DNA of 64,000 nt from Fuerstiella sp. (GCA_022843805.1 JALHMY010000032.1:1-64000), one strand, 5' to 3'; positions 53,631 to 60,515 are shown, numbered from the stretch's first letter. Numbers and translations: made by a program. The notes: a model not told the origin generated them from the letters alone.

Positions 53631-54059
53631 ATGAATGCAGCCAAAGGCAGGCGGGTTTCAATCGCATGCACAACACTTCTCGCACTGATTTGCGGTTGTG
53701 GTGGACATCCCGATCCACACGCCCGCCACGGCAAAATAATTCACTACGCAATTGACGATACGGTGGTTGGGGCAGTCGAGCGATCAAGTCTGTCAGATGC
53801 TGAACTTCAGTTGTTTACGTTGATTTCCGAGAAACGACTCAGTGAATTGCCCCTGAAATCGCTGTCCGCTTTCTTAGCGCACGCCAGTTGGTCCCGAGAA
53901 GTCAACCCGTATCTAACCGTCTATGATTTCGATCTTCGTCATGCGATCCCGATCGAACCGTTTGACGATGGCCTTGCACATTCGTATTCAATGCAAATTA
54001 CTGTTTGCAGGCAGTGTCAAACGCTGTCGCATGGTTGCGTGCAGAGCGCGCGTTTTTAA
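53631..54059 (+). CDS. Small lipoprotein of unknown function
   Basis: A 142-residue protein with ATG at 53631 and AGGAT eight bases upstream. The leader IACTTLLALICGCGGHPDPH contains a lipobox (ICGC or LICG), so it is probably lipidated. The mature part, HGKIIHYAIDDTVVGAVERS and on, has no recognised domain. The last 20 residues (CRQCQTLSHGCVQSARF) run towards the repeat DNA that follows and may be an altered C-terminus rather than the original one. The protein could be truncated. Confidence 0.5.
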   Translation: MNAAKGRRVSIACTTLLALICGCGGHPDPHARHGKIIHYAIDDTVVGAVERSSLSDAELQLFTLISEKRLSELPLKSLSAFLAHASWSREVNPYLTVYDFDLRHAIPIEPFDDGLAHSYSMQITVCRQCQTLSHGCVQSARF

Positions 54060-54067
54060 TGTCGATA

Positions 54068-54185
54068 GTAGTTACCAAACCCTGGGCTCGACCGACACAA
54101 GGTCGGTCGGGGCCTTGGGCTTTGCGTGTTGATGTGGCCTGTAGTTTTCAAACCTGGGCTCAACCGACACGGGGTCGGTTGGGGC
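54068..54185 (+). repeat. Pentaloop hairpin doublet (units 1 and 2)
   Basis: Two units of the hairpin family lie 72 bp apart. Unit 1: CGACCGAC (54089-54096), loop ACAAG, GTCGGTCG. Unit 2: CAACCGAC (54161-54168), loop ACGGG, GTCGGTTG. Each is preceded by a GTAGTT-(T/C)CAAACC-GGGCTC leader and followed by GGGGCC. Unit 2 runs directly into the first 180-bp repeat. The second stem base pair is G-C in unit 1 and A-T in unit 2, a compensatory change. Confidence 0.8.
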
Positions 54186-54187
54186 CC

Positions 54188-54368
54188 GGGGGGCTGCTGG
54201 CCTTGTGTTCGCGATGTTCAAGTTGCAAGTGGTTGTCCACAGCAGGCTGTGGACTCGAAAGCGGCAGCAGGCTGCCGCAGTCCAGGAGAAGAATGTGGAC
54301 ATCGCCCTCCGTGGTGTCGGTGTTGAGATGGCTGAACGGCAATCGACAACCTGCCTTATCTTCAATCC
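54188..54368. repeat. 180-bp dispersed repeat, copy 1
   Basis: First of three direct copies (also 57843 and 60632) more than 90% identical by eye. It holds two hairpins with the same four-base loop: TCCACAG-CAGG-CTGTGGA (54236-54253) and GCGGCAG-CAGG-CTGCCGC (54261-54278). A minus-strand reading frame stays open through the repeat in all copies (TEGDVHILLLDCGSLLPLSS), but the plus frame is open too, so coding is unproven. Weaker similarity to copy 2 continues to about 54480. Confidence 0.8.
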
Positions 54369-54575
54369 AGGCTTGACTTTCCTGAGCATCGGACCATGTC
54401 CTGAAGGTTGTCCTGCTGCGACTGTACAAACAGCATTGTCGTCGCGAACAAATCTTTACTCGCTCCCAATTTCCGGGTGACAACCCCAGCTGCCGCCGAG
54501 TGTTCTTGATTGATTCCGCAGAGGGACGATCGCCATCATCAGCGCCCTTGCACCCAATCCACAAAGCGAAAAAGT

Positions 54576-54725
54576 TCAACGCACGATCGATGCGTCGGCT
54601 AATCGCCAGACGCATCGATCGCAATTCGTTCGCCGACTCCGATTTGAACCGTTCTTGTCACGCAGTTTCTCTTCGTACAGTTGCGTCGCACGTCGAACGG
54701 CATCCTCTGTTTTCCTGGATACCAT
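54576..54725 (-). pseudogene. Truncated small gene of a toxin-antitoxin-associated type
   Basis: ATG at 54725 has AGGAG seven bases upstream and reads MVSRKTEDAVRRATQLYEEK then LRDKNGSN, after which the sequence no longer fits. From memory, many cyanobacterial and planctomycete genomes have 75-80-residue proteins starting in this way (RKTEDAxxRAxxLYExxLRP...), often next to PIN-type toxins. Here only the first 25 or so codons match. The frame then stops after 49 codons at a perfect 13-bp inverted repeat (CGATCGATGCGTC at 54584-54596, its complement at 54609-54621). It is read as a decayed gene. Confidence 0.45.
54584..54621. repeat. Perfect 13-bp inverted repeat
   Basis: CGATCGATGCGTC and GACGCATCGATCG enclose a 12-base loop. 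It sits inside the distal end of the decayed small gene, where the similarity to intact relatives has already been lost, so the hairpin may be the sequence that replaced the gene's 3' part. Confidence 0.7.
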
Positions 54726-54806
54726 TTGCACACTCCTGAAAATTGCGATTTCGACGTCACCTGCAGTATACTCGTGCGCTGCTGGCGTGCCAGTTACGCC
54801 TGACGC

Positions 54807-55382
54807 ATGAAAATCGTCGCGTTCATACTTCTCGCATGCGTCGCATTCGCCGGTTGTACAACTCAGGAGGCGTCAAACCAGACTATGGAATCCAGCGTCG
54901 GTGTCTTTTTGGCCAGGGCCAACAACGATCTCATTTCACACTGCAAGTGCGAAAAACCGTTCATCGGTGCTCCGGCTCAGATGGATTGCCCCTGGTGCGG
55001 TTGTGGCTGGCTCTTCGTTTGCCCCAAATGCCGCAAGGCGTTTACATTTGCCCGAGCTGAAGAGTGCGAATTGACATGGGAGCAATTAGCCCACAATGAC
55101 CTCGATGGCAAATACGGCAGACAGCCATGCCAGGAAGAAATTGACGACTGGATTGGCTTTATGAAAGTGCTCACGAAAGACATTCAACCTGGAAAAGTTT
55201 ACGTCTATATTGACGGGTGGGTCTTTCCAGCTTCCGAAAAGCAATTGCACTTCGAGGGCATGCACGCACGGCATGATCTTCCCGTCGTCCCACAGGCTGC
55301 AGCATTGTCGGATCGTCAATCGCTTGAGAAGACACTGGGGAACAGAGGCTACTGGGACGATCGCAAACTCAATCGTGAATGA
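54807..55382 (+). CDS. Lipoprotein with a zinc-ribbon-like cysteine cluster
   Basis: A 191-residue protein. The leader IVAFILLACVAFAGCTT has a clear lipobox (AFAGC, Cys at about 17). Residues of about 45-75 contain HCKCEKPF, DCPWCGCGWLFVCPKCRKAF: four or more CxxC/CxC cysteines that would form a zinc-ribbon, which is unusual for an exported lipoprotein in an oxidising compartment. The C-terminal part (VYVYIDGWVFPASEKQLHFE) has no known domain. The ribosome site is weak. The gene is followed within 60 bp by an intron-like remnant and repeats. Confidence 0.55.
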   Translation: MKIVAFILLACVAFAGCTTQEASNQTMESSVGVFLARANNDLISHCKCEKPFIGAPAQMDCPWCGCGWLFVCPKCRKAFTFARAEECELTWEQLAHNDLDGKYGRQPCQEEIDDWIGFMKVLTKDIQPGKVYVYIDGWVFPASEKQLHFEGMHARHDLPVVPQAAALSDRQSLEKTLGNRGYWDDRKLNRE

Positions 55383-55440
55383 CGGCGAACTCAGCTGGGG
55401 CACATCCATCATCGAGCGGCGACGTACGGCGGTGAATCAG

Positions 55441-55503
55441 TAGCTGCTGGGAGCCGGATGCGTTAACGGCGCACGTCCGGATCTGCGACGGGTAACCTCA
55501 ATT
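55441..55503 (+). ncRNA. Possible 3' remnant of a group II intron (domain V/VI-like)
   Basis: GGGAGCCGGATGCGTTAACG followed by GCGCACGTCCGGATCTGCGA resembles the conserved domain V hairpin of bacterial group II introns: a GAGCCGGA lower stem closing with TCCGGATC, a two-base bulge (CG) on the 3' side, and an upper TGCG/CGCA stem. ACGGGTAACCTC follows and could be a shortened domain VI. The loop is not GNRA and the AGC triad has an A opposite the G, so it is degenerate. No reverse transcriptase gene is near. It joins directly to the next repeat. Confidence 0.4.
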
Positions 55504-55598
55504 GTGCATGGATGAAATATTGTGACACCACCACGGGAAACCCGGTGGCCAACAGGGACAACAGACCGTATCCTGAACGCAAGAGAACAGCCCTGCTC
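55504..55598 (+). repeat. 95-bp direct repeat, copy 1, left of the PIN module
   Basis: GTGCATGGATGAAATAT to CTGCTC, identical to the copy at 56814-56908 at 88 of 95 positions with no gap. It includes CGGGAAACCCGG, a short hairpin. The two copies bracket the PIN/antitoxin pair and a membrane-protein gene. Confidence 0.75.
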
Positions 55599-55688
55599 TC
55601 TGCCGAGCACGCAATCGGCCGCATTTTACAGGGAAGCCCTGCTCGCGCGTGCCGGGTGATGGCTGCCGTTCGCTGATGAATTTCCAAC

Positions 55689-56033
55689 ATGCCTACAGTC
55701 TACATTGAAGCATCGATCATCAGTTTTCTTCGGCAGAAAGTGTTTGCTGTCGAGCGTCTGAAATTCCTCGTTCAGATTCCACTGCTTCCAATCGGGGAAG
55801 ACATTGATCGCCTTGCCTCAGAGATTATCTCGCGGGCGATTCTCCCCCGGGATGCATTGCTGGATGCTTTGCATATTGCGTGTGCGGCTGTCAACCGGGT
55901 AGATTACTTGTTGACATGGAACTGTAAGCATATTGCCAACCCAATGATTCTCCCTCGATTTTTCCGCACGCTGGATGATTTTGGGTTGCCATTTCCGATC
56001 ATCTGCACACCGAAAGACATGATGGACGAGTAG
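55689..56033 (+). CDS. PIN-domain toxin with an internal in-frame deletion, probably inactive
   Basis: A 114-residue protein. MPTVYIEASIISFLRQ is the standard start of a VapC-like PIN family, and IPLLPIGEDIDRLASEIISR then AILPRDALLDALHIACAAVN, VDYLLTWNCKHIANPMILPR and FPIICTPKDMM match its second half. Intact relatives, as I recall them, have about 165 residues. Here residue 17 jumps straight to VFAVERLKFLVQ, so about 50 residues are missing, including the acidic residue of the second active-site motif. The reading frame is kept. It ends one base before the gene for its presumed antitoxin. Toxicity is doubtful. Confidence 0.7.
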   Translation: MPTVYIEASIISFLRQKVFAVERLKFLVQIPLLPIGEDIDRLASEIISRAILPRDALLDALHIACAAVNRVDYLLTWNCKHIANPMILPRFFRTLDDFGLPFPIICTPKDMMDE

Positions 56034-56034
56034 A

Positions 56035-56262
56035 ATGACGAAGAAATCGATTGATCCCATCATTGAAGAGATTCACGAAACACGGGTCGAGATCGCGAAA
56101 CGATTCAATTACGACATCGGGAAGATTTCTGAAGATGCCCGACGCCGTCAGGCGCTTGAGGGCAGACCTCTATGGCAGCCTGAATCGGTGAACCAAATGA
56201 TGCATCCGAGCGGCGGCGGATCGACTTCTGATGGTGCATCATCAACTCCCGCCGCTGGGTGA
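56035..56262 (+). CDS. Small antitoxin-like partner of the PIN protein
   Basis: A 75-residue protein. MTKKSIDPIIEEIHETRVEI and AKRFNYDIGKISEDARRRQA are typical of a short conserved protein often found beside VapC-like toxins in cyanobacteria and planctomycetes. It is highly charged and helical at the N-terminus and ends in a Ser/Gly/Pro-rich tail. It starts two bases after the PIN gene's stop. With the PIN gene damaged, it may be a leftover antidote. Confidence 0.6.
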   Translation: MTKKSIDPIIEEIHETRVEIAKRFNYDIGKISEDARRRQALEGRPLWQPESVNQMMHPSGGGSTSDGASSTPAAG

Positions 56263-56813
56263 TCATTGTCGTTCGCCTGACGAAGCACCTCATCGAAAGC
56301 CATACTTTGGTTGATGCCTCTGATTCTCACTTGTCGCCGTATTCTCCTCCGGCAGTTATACCGGCGGTCGGGAAGCGTTCATGCAGATCATTGCGGATTC
56401 GTTTATCAATTTGGATTGCACGAAGTTCAATGTGCTGCCTCCTGATCGCCATGGTTCTGCCAACTGACGACGGATCTGAAATGATTCTGCCAGGAATCGC
56501 ATGCTTCATCGGATCTATGATTTTTGCTTTTTCCAGTCTGACAGTCGGAGTAATAGCGTTGAGCAACGCTGGGTTGGTCGTGTCAACAGTGCTAATTCTC
56601 AAGCAAGGGTACGAGGGGGCCGGTTGTTTCCGTTCAATGCTGGTGTCTGCAGGAACCGTCATCGCTGCGTGTTTACCGTCGATTGGCTTCACCGAGCCAC
56701 GTTCCGGCTATTACTTCTGGCTTGCCGCCTTCTTTCTATCCACAACTGCCCATTGGTTACTCTATTCGAGATCCGGGGATCTTGACTCGAATGATAGCCC
56801 GCTGTTTCATTAA
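56259..56813 (+). CDS. Putative membrane protein, start uncertain
   Basis: An open frame of 184 codons whose C-terminal two thirds have four hydrophobic segments (MCCLLIAMVLP, MILPGIACFIGSMIFAFSSL, VGVIALSNAGLVVSTVLILK and YYFWLAAFFLSTTAHWLLY). The first 57 codons look like untranslated sequence. A start near ATG 56430 would give a 127-residue membrane protein, but I see no good ribosome site at either place. It stops exactly where the second 95-bp repeat begins. The family is unknown. Confidence 0.35.
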   Translation: MIIVVRLTKHLIESHTLVDASDSHLSPYSPPAVIPAVGKRSCRSLRIRLSIWIARSSMCCLLIAMVLPTDDGSEMILPGIACFIGSMIFAFSSLTVGVIALSNAGLVVSTVLILKQGYEGAGCFRSMLVSAGTVIAACLPSIGFTEPRSGYYFWLAAFFLSTTAHWLLYSRSGDLDSNDSPLFH

Positions 56814-56908
56814 GTGCATGGATGAAATATGGTGACACCAGCACGGGAAACCTGGTGGCAAACAGGGAAAACAGACCGTATCCTGAACACAAGAGAACAG
56901 CTCTGCTC
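56814..56908 (+). repeat. 95-bp direct repeat, copy 2, right of the PIN module
   Basis: Copy of 55504-55598 with seven single-base differences. Unlike copy 1 it has no intron-like sequence before it. The rest of the gap up to 57177 holds a short minus-strand protein-like fragment (57009-57110) and the ribosome site of the next gene. Confidence 0.75.
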
Positions 56909-57008
56909 ACCGGAAGTGGCGTAGCGGAGCGAAATTGAATTGGTACGTTTCTCGTCGCCCAATGCACGATCGCCTTCGTGCTCCAGCACCTTGATGCGTC
57001 TCTTCATG

Positions 57009-57110
57009 TCAAACCAGTCGATAACGCACGTAAAGGTGCTCCCCCGTGAAGCCGGTGTCTATCCAGACATCCAATCGTTCAGGAAATTCATCCGGTGACG
57101 ATCGCGTGGT
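57009..57110 (-). pseudogene. Possible fragment of a retropepsin-like aspartic protease
   Basis: The minus strand reads SPDEFPERLDVWIDTGFTGE then HLYVRYRLV and a stop. DVWIDTGFTG resembles the DTG active-site segment of bacterial clan AA aspartic proteases, which are sometimes encoded beside toxin-antitoxin genes. Only about 33 codons are left, with no start, so this may be chance. Confidence 0.2.
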
Positions 57111-57177
57111 ATGTGCGGTATTTTTCGCCGTAGTGCCGTTACAATATTTGGAAACGTAACCACTCGAGGAGGTTCAT

Positions 57178-57399
57178 GTGACTGCTGAACAACTTATCAT
57201 TGATGCTGCATCATTATCCGTGTCCGAGCGGCTTCGCGTTGCCCAGGCCATCTGGGACTCTCTGCCAGAGAACATGGTTCCGCCACCTGGCTCAGAGATT
57301 AAGTCGGAGTTTGATCGTCGGATGGAGAGTTACAGACAGAATCCGGAATCGGCAATGAGTCTCGACGAACTCCGGCGCCGACTTGATGCTGATCGATAA
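57178..57399 (+). CDS. Antitoxin of an addiction module (ParE/RelE partner)
   Basis: A 73-residue protein. GTG at 57178 has AGGAGG six bases upstream, a strong site. The sequence LIIDAASLSVSERLRVAQAI followed by WDSLPEN is the signature of the short unstable-antitoxin family (putative addiction module component), and SLDELRRRLDADR is its usual end. It forms the helical neutraliser of the toxin encoded two bases downstream. Antitoxins of this family usually repress their own operon; no operator could be identified. Confidence 0.85.
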   Translation: MTAEQLIIDAASLSVSERLRVAQAIWDSLPENMVPPPGSEIKSEFDRRMESYRQNPESAMSLDELRRRLDADR

Positions 57400-57401
57400 A
57401 T

Positions 57402-57692
57402 ATGAAGATCCGACTTGTAGACGAAGTTTATCATGACTTGCGGGCCGCTCGGGACTGGTACGAGGAGAAGTGTGGTGGTCCGGGGGATGAATTTGTTGAT
57501 CTGGTCTTCACTGTTGTGAACGGTTTGCCGGATGGGGCGGTGCACTGTTCCATGGATGATACCGGTTTTCGCGCGAAGCGTATGCCGAGATTTACTGCTG
57601 TCATTTATTTCGATGTGACCGATTCTGAGATCGTCGTTGTCGGTGTTCTGGTGAATGGTCGAAGTACTTCAAACTTAAAAGGACGCGGATAG
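57402..57692 (+). CDS. RelE/ParE-superfamily toxin
   Basis: A 96-residue protein. The helical start IRLVDEVYHDLRAARDWYEE and the beta-sheet end FRAKRMPRFTAVIYFDVTDS then EIVVVGVLVNGRSTSNLKGR fit the ParE/RelE fold: conserved Arg/Lys in the middle strand and the xHxxRxPxxW-type end replaced by NGRSTSNLKGR. It starts two bases after the antitoxin stop, so translation is coupled. It is of normal length and looks intact. It probably acts on gyrase (ParE) or on ribosome-bound mRNA (RelE); the sequence does not decide. Confidence 0.85.
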   Translation: MKIRLVDEVYHDLRAARDWYEEKCGGPGDEFVDLVFTVVNGLPDGAVHCSMDDTGFRAKRMPRFTAVIYFDVTDSEIVVVGVLVNGRSTSNLKGRG

Positions 57693-57811
57693 CCAATTAG
57701 GCTTTGAATTCGCGACGGCTCGAGCTCAGGGTTGTTGTCGTCCGAATGTGTCAGTCCCTGCTCACTGTCCGGGGCACTGCGAGCCGTTTCTGCTCGTTCA
57801 TTATGCAGCCT

Positions 57812-57842
57812 GGCCCCAACCGGCTTCACGCCGGTTGGGGCC
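57812..57842. repeat. Pentaloop hairpin (unit 3)
   Basis: GGCCCCAACCGGC (57812-57824), loop TTCAC, GCCGGTTGGGGCC (57830-57842): a perfect 13-bp stem, the longest of the family. Compared with unit 2 the base pair next to the loop side has changed from A-T to G-C on both arms. It leads directly into the second 180-bp repeat. Confidence 0.8.
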
Positions 57843-58024
57843 GGGGGGTCTGCTGGCCTTGTATTCGCGATGTTCAAGTTGCAAGTGGTTGTCCACAGCA
57901 GGCTGTGGACTCGAAAGCGGCAGCAGGCTGCCGCAGTCCAGGAGAAGGATGTGGACATCGCCCTCCGTGGTATCGGTCTCAAGATGGCTGAACGGCAATC
58001 GACAACCTGACTCATCTTCAATCC
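57843..58024. repeat. 180-bp dispersed repeat, copy 2
   Basis: Same content as copy 1, including both CAGG-loop hairpins without change. Differences cluster in GGTATCGGTCTCAAG against GGTGTCGGTGTTGAG. After it, 58139-58225 is recognisably related to 54410-54480 behind copy 1, so the original unit was longer (about 290 bp) and has since decayed. No gene was found between 57693 and 59068 other than repeat-derived frames. Confidence 0.8.
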
Positions 58025-58294
58025 GTGCTCGAATTTGCTGAGCAGTGGATCTTGCTCTGCTGCCCCAGTCCGCCGACTGAGCGTACTGCTGCTGTCGACG
58101 GGCATGGATGACACATTCGAACGCGGCCTGATCGCCCCGAGTCGTCCTGCCGCGACTGGACAGACAGCATCGTCGTCGTTACCGAATCTATACTCGGTCC
58201 AAATTTCCGAGTGACAACTCCGGCCGCCACCGGTAAACTGCCAGTGACTGTCGAGTGCCCGTGATTGTGGTTTGCGGCGGCGGACGAGAAGGCG

Positions 58295-58397
58295 GCAAGC
58301 CGAAGGGGTTCGAGAAGGCTTTGTTCAGGAAGCCCGGTGAAATCAGGGCGGTCGATGGATTGCGGCTCACGAGTGCGTATAGGGTAAAGCAATCGGC
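58295..58397. repeat. 103-bp repeat B, copy 1
   Basis: Copy of 59707-59809, about 84% identical without gaps, including an invariant TTTGTTCAGGAAGCCCGGTG. The plus frame reads GFEKALFRKPGEIRAVDGLR here and GFERALFRKPGDIRAVDGSQ in copy 2, so the differences are mostly conservative, but the minus frame is also conserved. A second shared block (TGTTGACTTTCC...) lies about 210 bp further right here and about 10 bp further right at copy 2. Confidence 0.75.
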
Positions 58398-59068
58398 ACT
58401 GACGGTCGGATTGGGCCATCGAAATGACGCTGAGAAGCGGGGCTGGTGGCCGAACTTGCGAATCACCCGTTCTGATGGCTGGGTGCGGATGCCTGACCGT
58501 GCGGAGGTCCGGGCGATGCGGTCTGTTTTTCTCTGATTTTCACATCCAGCGCGCACCGACAGCCGACACACTGGCGGAGTGTTTCAAAATCGGATCGAAA
58601 TGCTGTTGACTTTCCCTCGATCGGTTGTTCGATCCCGAATCACAATACGCGAACGCGTGTTGTGGAAGCGATCGTCTCCCGAGTACGCTTCCGCTGGCAG
58701 CGACAATCGTTGTCACACTCAATGGCACCTTCAATCATTCCTTCGCAGAGCGGCCCATTGAGGTACGGAGAGTGCATGAGTCCCCGCTCGGAAGAGGCTC
58801 GCACAACAGTCAGCGGACTCGAAGTCCCATGGCAAACGTCAGCCTTTCCCGCTACAATTACATGTCAACAACCCCCGCCGCGACAGCGGCTTATTTGAAC
58901 CACGAGTTGAACGGGAGCCGCCGATTACGCGTGTTTTGAAATCATACTCCTTCGGCGGTGGCCTCGTTACCTCCGTCGATCTGCCCTCCATTCCAGGCAC
59001 TCGCGAATGATCTGGCTGCTCGACAATCAATGTGTCTCGCAATGAATACCATGAAGCCGAGGGAATAG

Positions 59069-59317
59069 ATGAACGATCAACAACTGCTCCAACGCATCGC
59101 GTGTGATCCACGGGTCATGGTTGGCAAGCCAGTAATCAAGGGTACGCGACTGACCGTCGAATTCATTCTGAATCTTCTGGCCCACGGTTCATCCGCTGCC
59201 AACATCCTCGACGAATATGACGGACTGACGACAGAAGATATACAGGCATGCCTCCTCTTTGCGTCGCAATCGTTGTCAGGCACTTCATTCATGCCACTGG
59301 TCGCGGAGTCGGCATAA
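59069..59317 (+). CDS. DUF433 antitoxin
   Basis: An 82-residue protein, ATG preceded by GAGGGA. LLQRIACDPRVMVGKPVIKG then TRLTVEFILNLLAHGSSAAN and ILDEYDGLTTEDIQACLLFA is the complete DUF433 pattern: a winged-helix-like DNA-binding protein that pairs with a PIN-like toxin. It is joined without gap to the toxin gene, so the pair is an operon. The upstream 150 bp hold no repeat and probably the promoter. Confidence 0.9.
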   Translation: MNDQQLLQRIACDPRVMVGKPVIKGTRLTVEFILNLLAHGSSAANILDEYDGLTTEDIQACLLFASQSLSGTSFMPLVAESA

Positions 59318-59668
59318 ATGCGGTTCATTGTCGATGAATGTACGGGCTCCACCGTCGCTCGATGGCTGCGAGATCAGTCCCACGAAGTCTTTTCCGTCTA
59401 CGAAGAAGCGAGGGGTACGGCCGATGATGACATTCTCGACAAGGCATATTCGGAGAACTGGATTCTGATCACGAACGACAAGGATTTTGGCGACAAGGTC
59501 TATCGTGACAAACGGCCACATCATGGTGTAATTTTTCTTAGACTTCAAGACGAGCGAGCAGTGTCAAAGATCGACGCGATTGAGAAACTTCTTGATGGAT
59601 ACCAGGATCAGCTTGCAGGTGCTTTTGTTGTTGTTACCGAAACGCAGGTTCGATTCGGCCACAAGTGA
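59318..59668 (+). CDS. DUF5615 PIN-like toxin
   Basis: A 116-residue protein. MRFIVDECTGSTVARWLRDQ gives the first acidic residues of the active site, VYEEARGTADDDILDKAYSE the middle ones and NWILITNDKDFGDKVYRDKR the NDKDF motif with the last Asp pair, so the PIN-like nuclease site looks complete. The rest (HGVIFLRLQDER) fits the family. The start codon follows the antitoxin stop directly (TAAATG), so expression is coupled. It is likely an RNase restrained by the DUF433 protein. Confidence 0.9.
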   Translation: MRFIVDECTGSTVARWLRDQSHEVFSVYEEARGTADDDILDKAYSENWILITNDKDFGDKVYRDKRPHHGVIFLRLQDERAVSKIDAIEKLLDGYQDQLAGAFVVVTETQVRFGHK

Positions 59669-59706
59669 CGAACGTGACCGAACTATGCGGTTGCAGTCGG
59701 GATCGC

Positions 59707-59809
59707 GCAGGCCGAAGGGTTTCGAACGGGCTTTGTTCAGGAAGCCCGGTGACATCAGGGCGGTCGATGGATCGCAGCTCGTGAGCGCGTATAGGGAAAA
59801 GCCATCGGC
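59707..59809. repeat. 103-bp repeat B, copy 2
   Basis: See copy 1 for the alignment. This copy lies 40 bp behind the DUF5615 gene. It continues into TGTTGACTTTCCATGC and a further 100 bp related to 58607-58703, so copy 1 carries about 200 bp of inserted sequence, or copy 2 has lost it. Confidence 0.75.
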
Positions 59810-60032
59810 TCGACAGGCTGTTGACTTTCCATGCATTGATTGTTCTATCCCGAGTCACAATGTGGGTGCGCGTGATCTGATCGCGATCGCCTCGACAGTG
59901 CGACTCCGCTGGCAGGAATCCGACGCCCACGAGCCGGGGGACTGTCGTTTTTTGTTCAGGTATTGAGCGCAGGTTTTGGAGACGGCAATCGACGTTATCA
60001 CGCTGGATTGCCCGGCCTCGACCGGCTTCACG

Positions 60033-60150
60033 CCCAATGGCGTGGACTTAAGCATCGTGCGGATTTCCATAGTCGTTTTTCGCTCCGCGAAAACACGCGA
60101 AAACGCTACTTTCGCGGAGCGAAAGGCGACAATAGGTCCACGCCATTGGG
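60033..60150. repeat. Nested inverted repeat (18-bp outer, 15-bp inner arms)
   Basis: Outer arms: CCCAATGGCGTGGACTTA (60033-60050) and TAGGTCCACGCCATTGGG (60133-60150), one mismatch. Inner arms: TTTCGCTCCGCGAAA (60078-60092) and TTTCGCGGAGCGAAA (60110-60124), perfect. GGCTTCACGCC flanks the outer arms as a direct repeat. Such a structure could extrude as a cruciform, or form one long RNA hairpin. It ends next to an inverted unit of the pentaloop family (60146-60178). Confidence 0.75.
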
Positions 60151-60231
60151 CTTCACGCCGGACGAGTCAGGGTTTGAAACTACACTTCCCTGCTCAACGC
60201 AATCTTTTCCGGCGCCTGATCCACCATGCTG

Positions 60232-60348
60232 TAGTTGCCAAACCTGGGCTCGACCGACACAAGGTCGGTCGGGGCCTTGGGGCGCGTGTGTTGATGTGGC
60301 CTGTAGTTGCCAAACCTGGGCTCAACCGACGCGGGGTCGGTTGGGGCC
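60232..60348 (+). repeat. Pentaloop hairpin doublet (units 4 and 5)
   Basis: Unit 4: CGACCGAC (60251-60258), ACAAG, GTCGGTCG. Unit 5: CAACCGAC (60323-60330), GCGGG, GTCGGTTG. The spacing is 72 bp, as in the first doublet, with leaders GTAGTTGCCAAACCTGGGCT. No 180-bp repeat follows. Instead two inverted units lie at about 60355-60392 (CCGCTGGC, ACGAG, GCCAGCGG on the minus strand) and 60430-60471 (TCGGC, ACAAG, GCCGA on the minus strand). Confidence 0.8.
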
Positions 60349-60515
60349 AAGACCCCGCTGGCCTCGTGCCAGCGGTGAACGGGTTTGGAAACCACAAAGC
60401 AGACCAGCCACAATCGCAGCGACCCCCTTCGGCCTTGTGCCGATGGAGCTCGGGTTTGGAAACTACACTACCCCGGATCAACGCAACATCTTCAGGTGCC
60501 TGGTCCACCATGCAG

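Noticed and set aside
54500-54739. 79-codon plus-strand open frame in the island
   Set aside because: It is antisense to the truncated small gene, which has a ribosome site and a recognisable start; the plus frame has neither.
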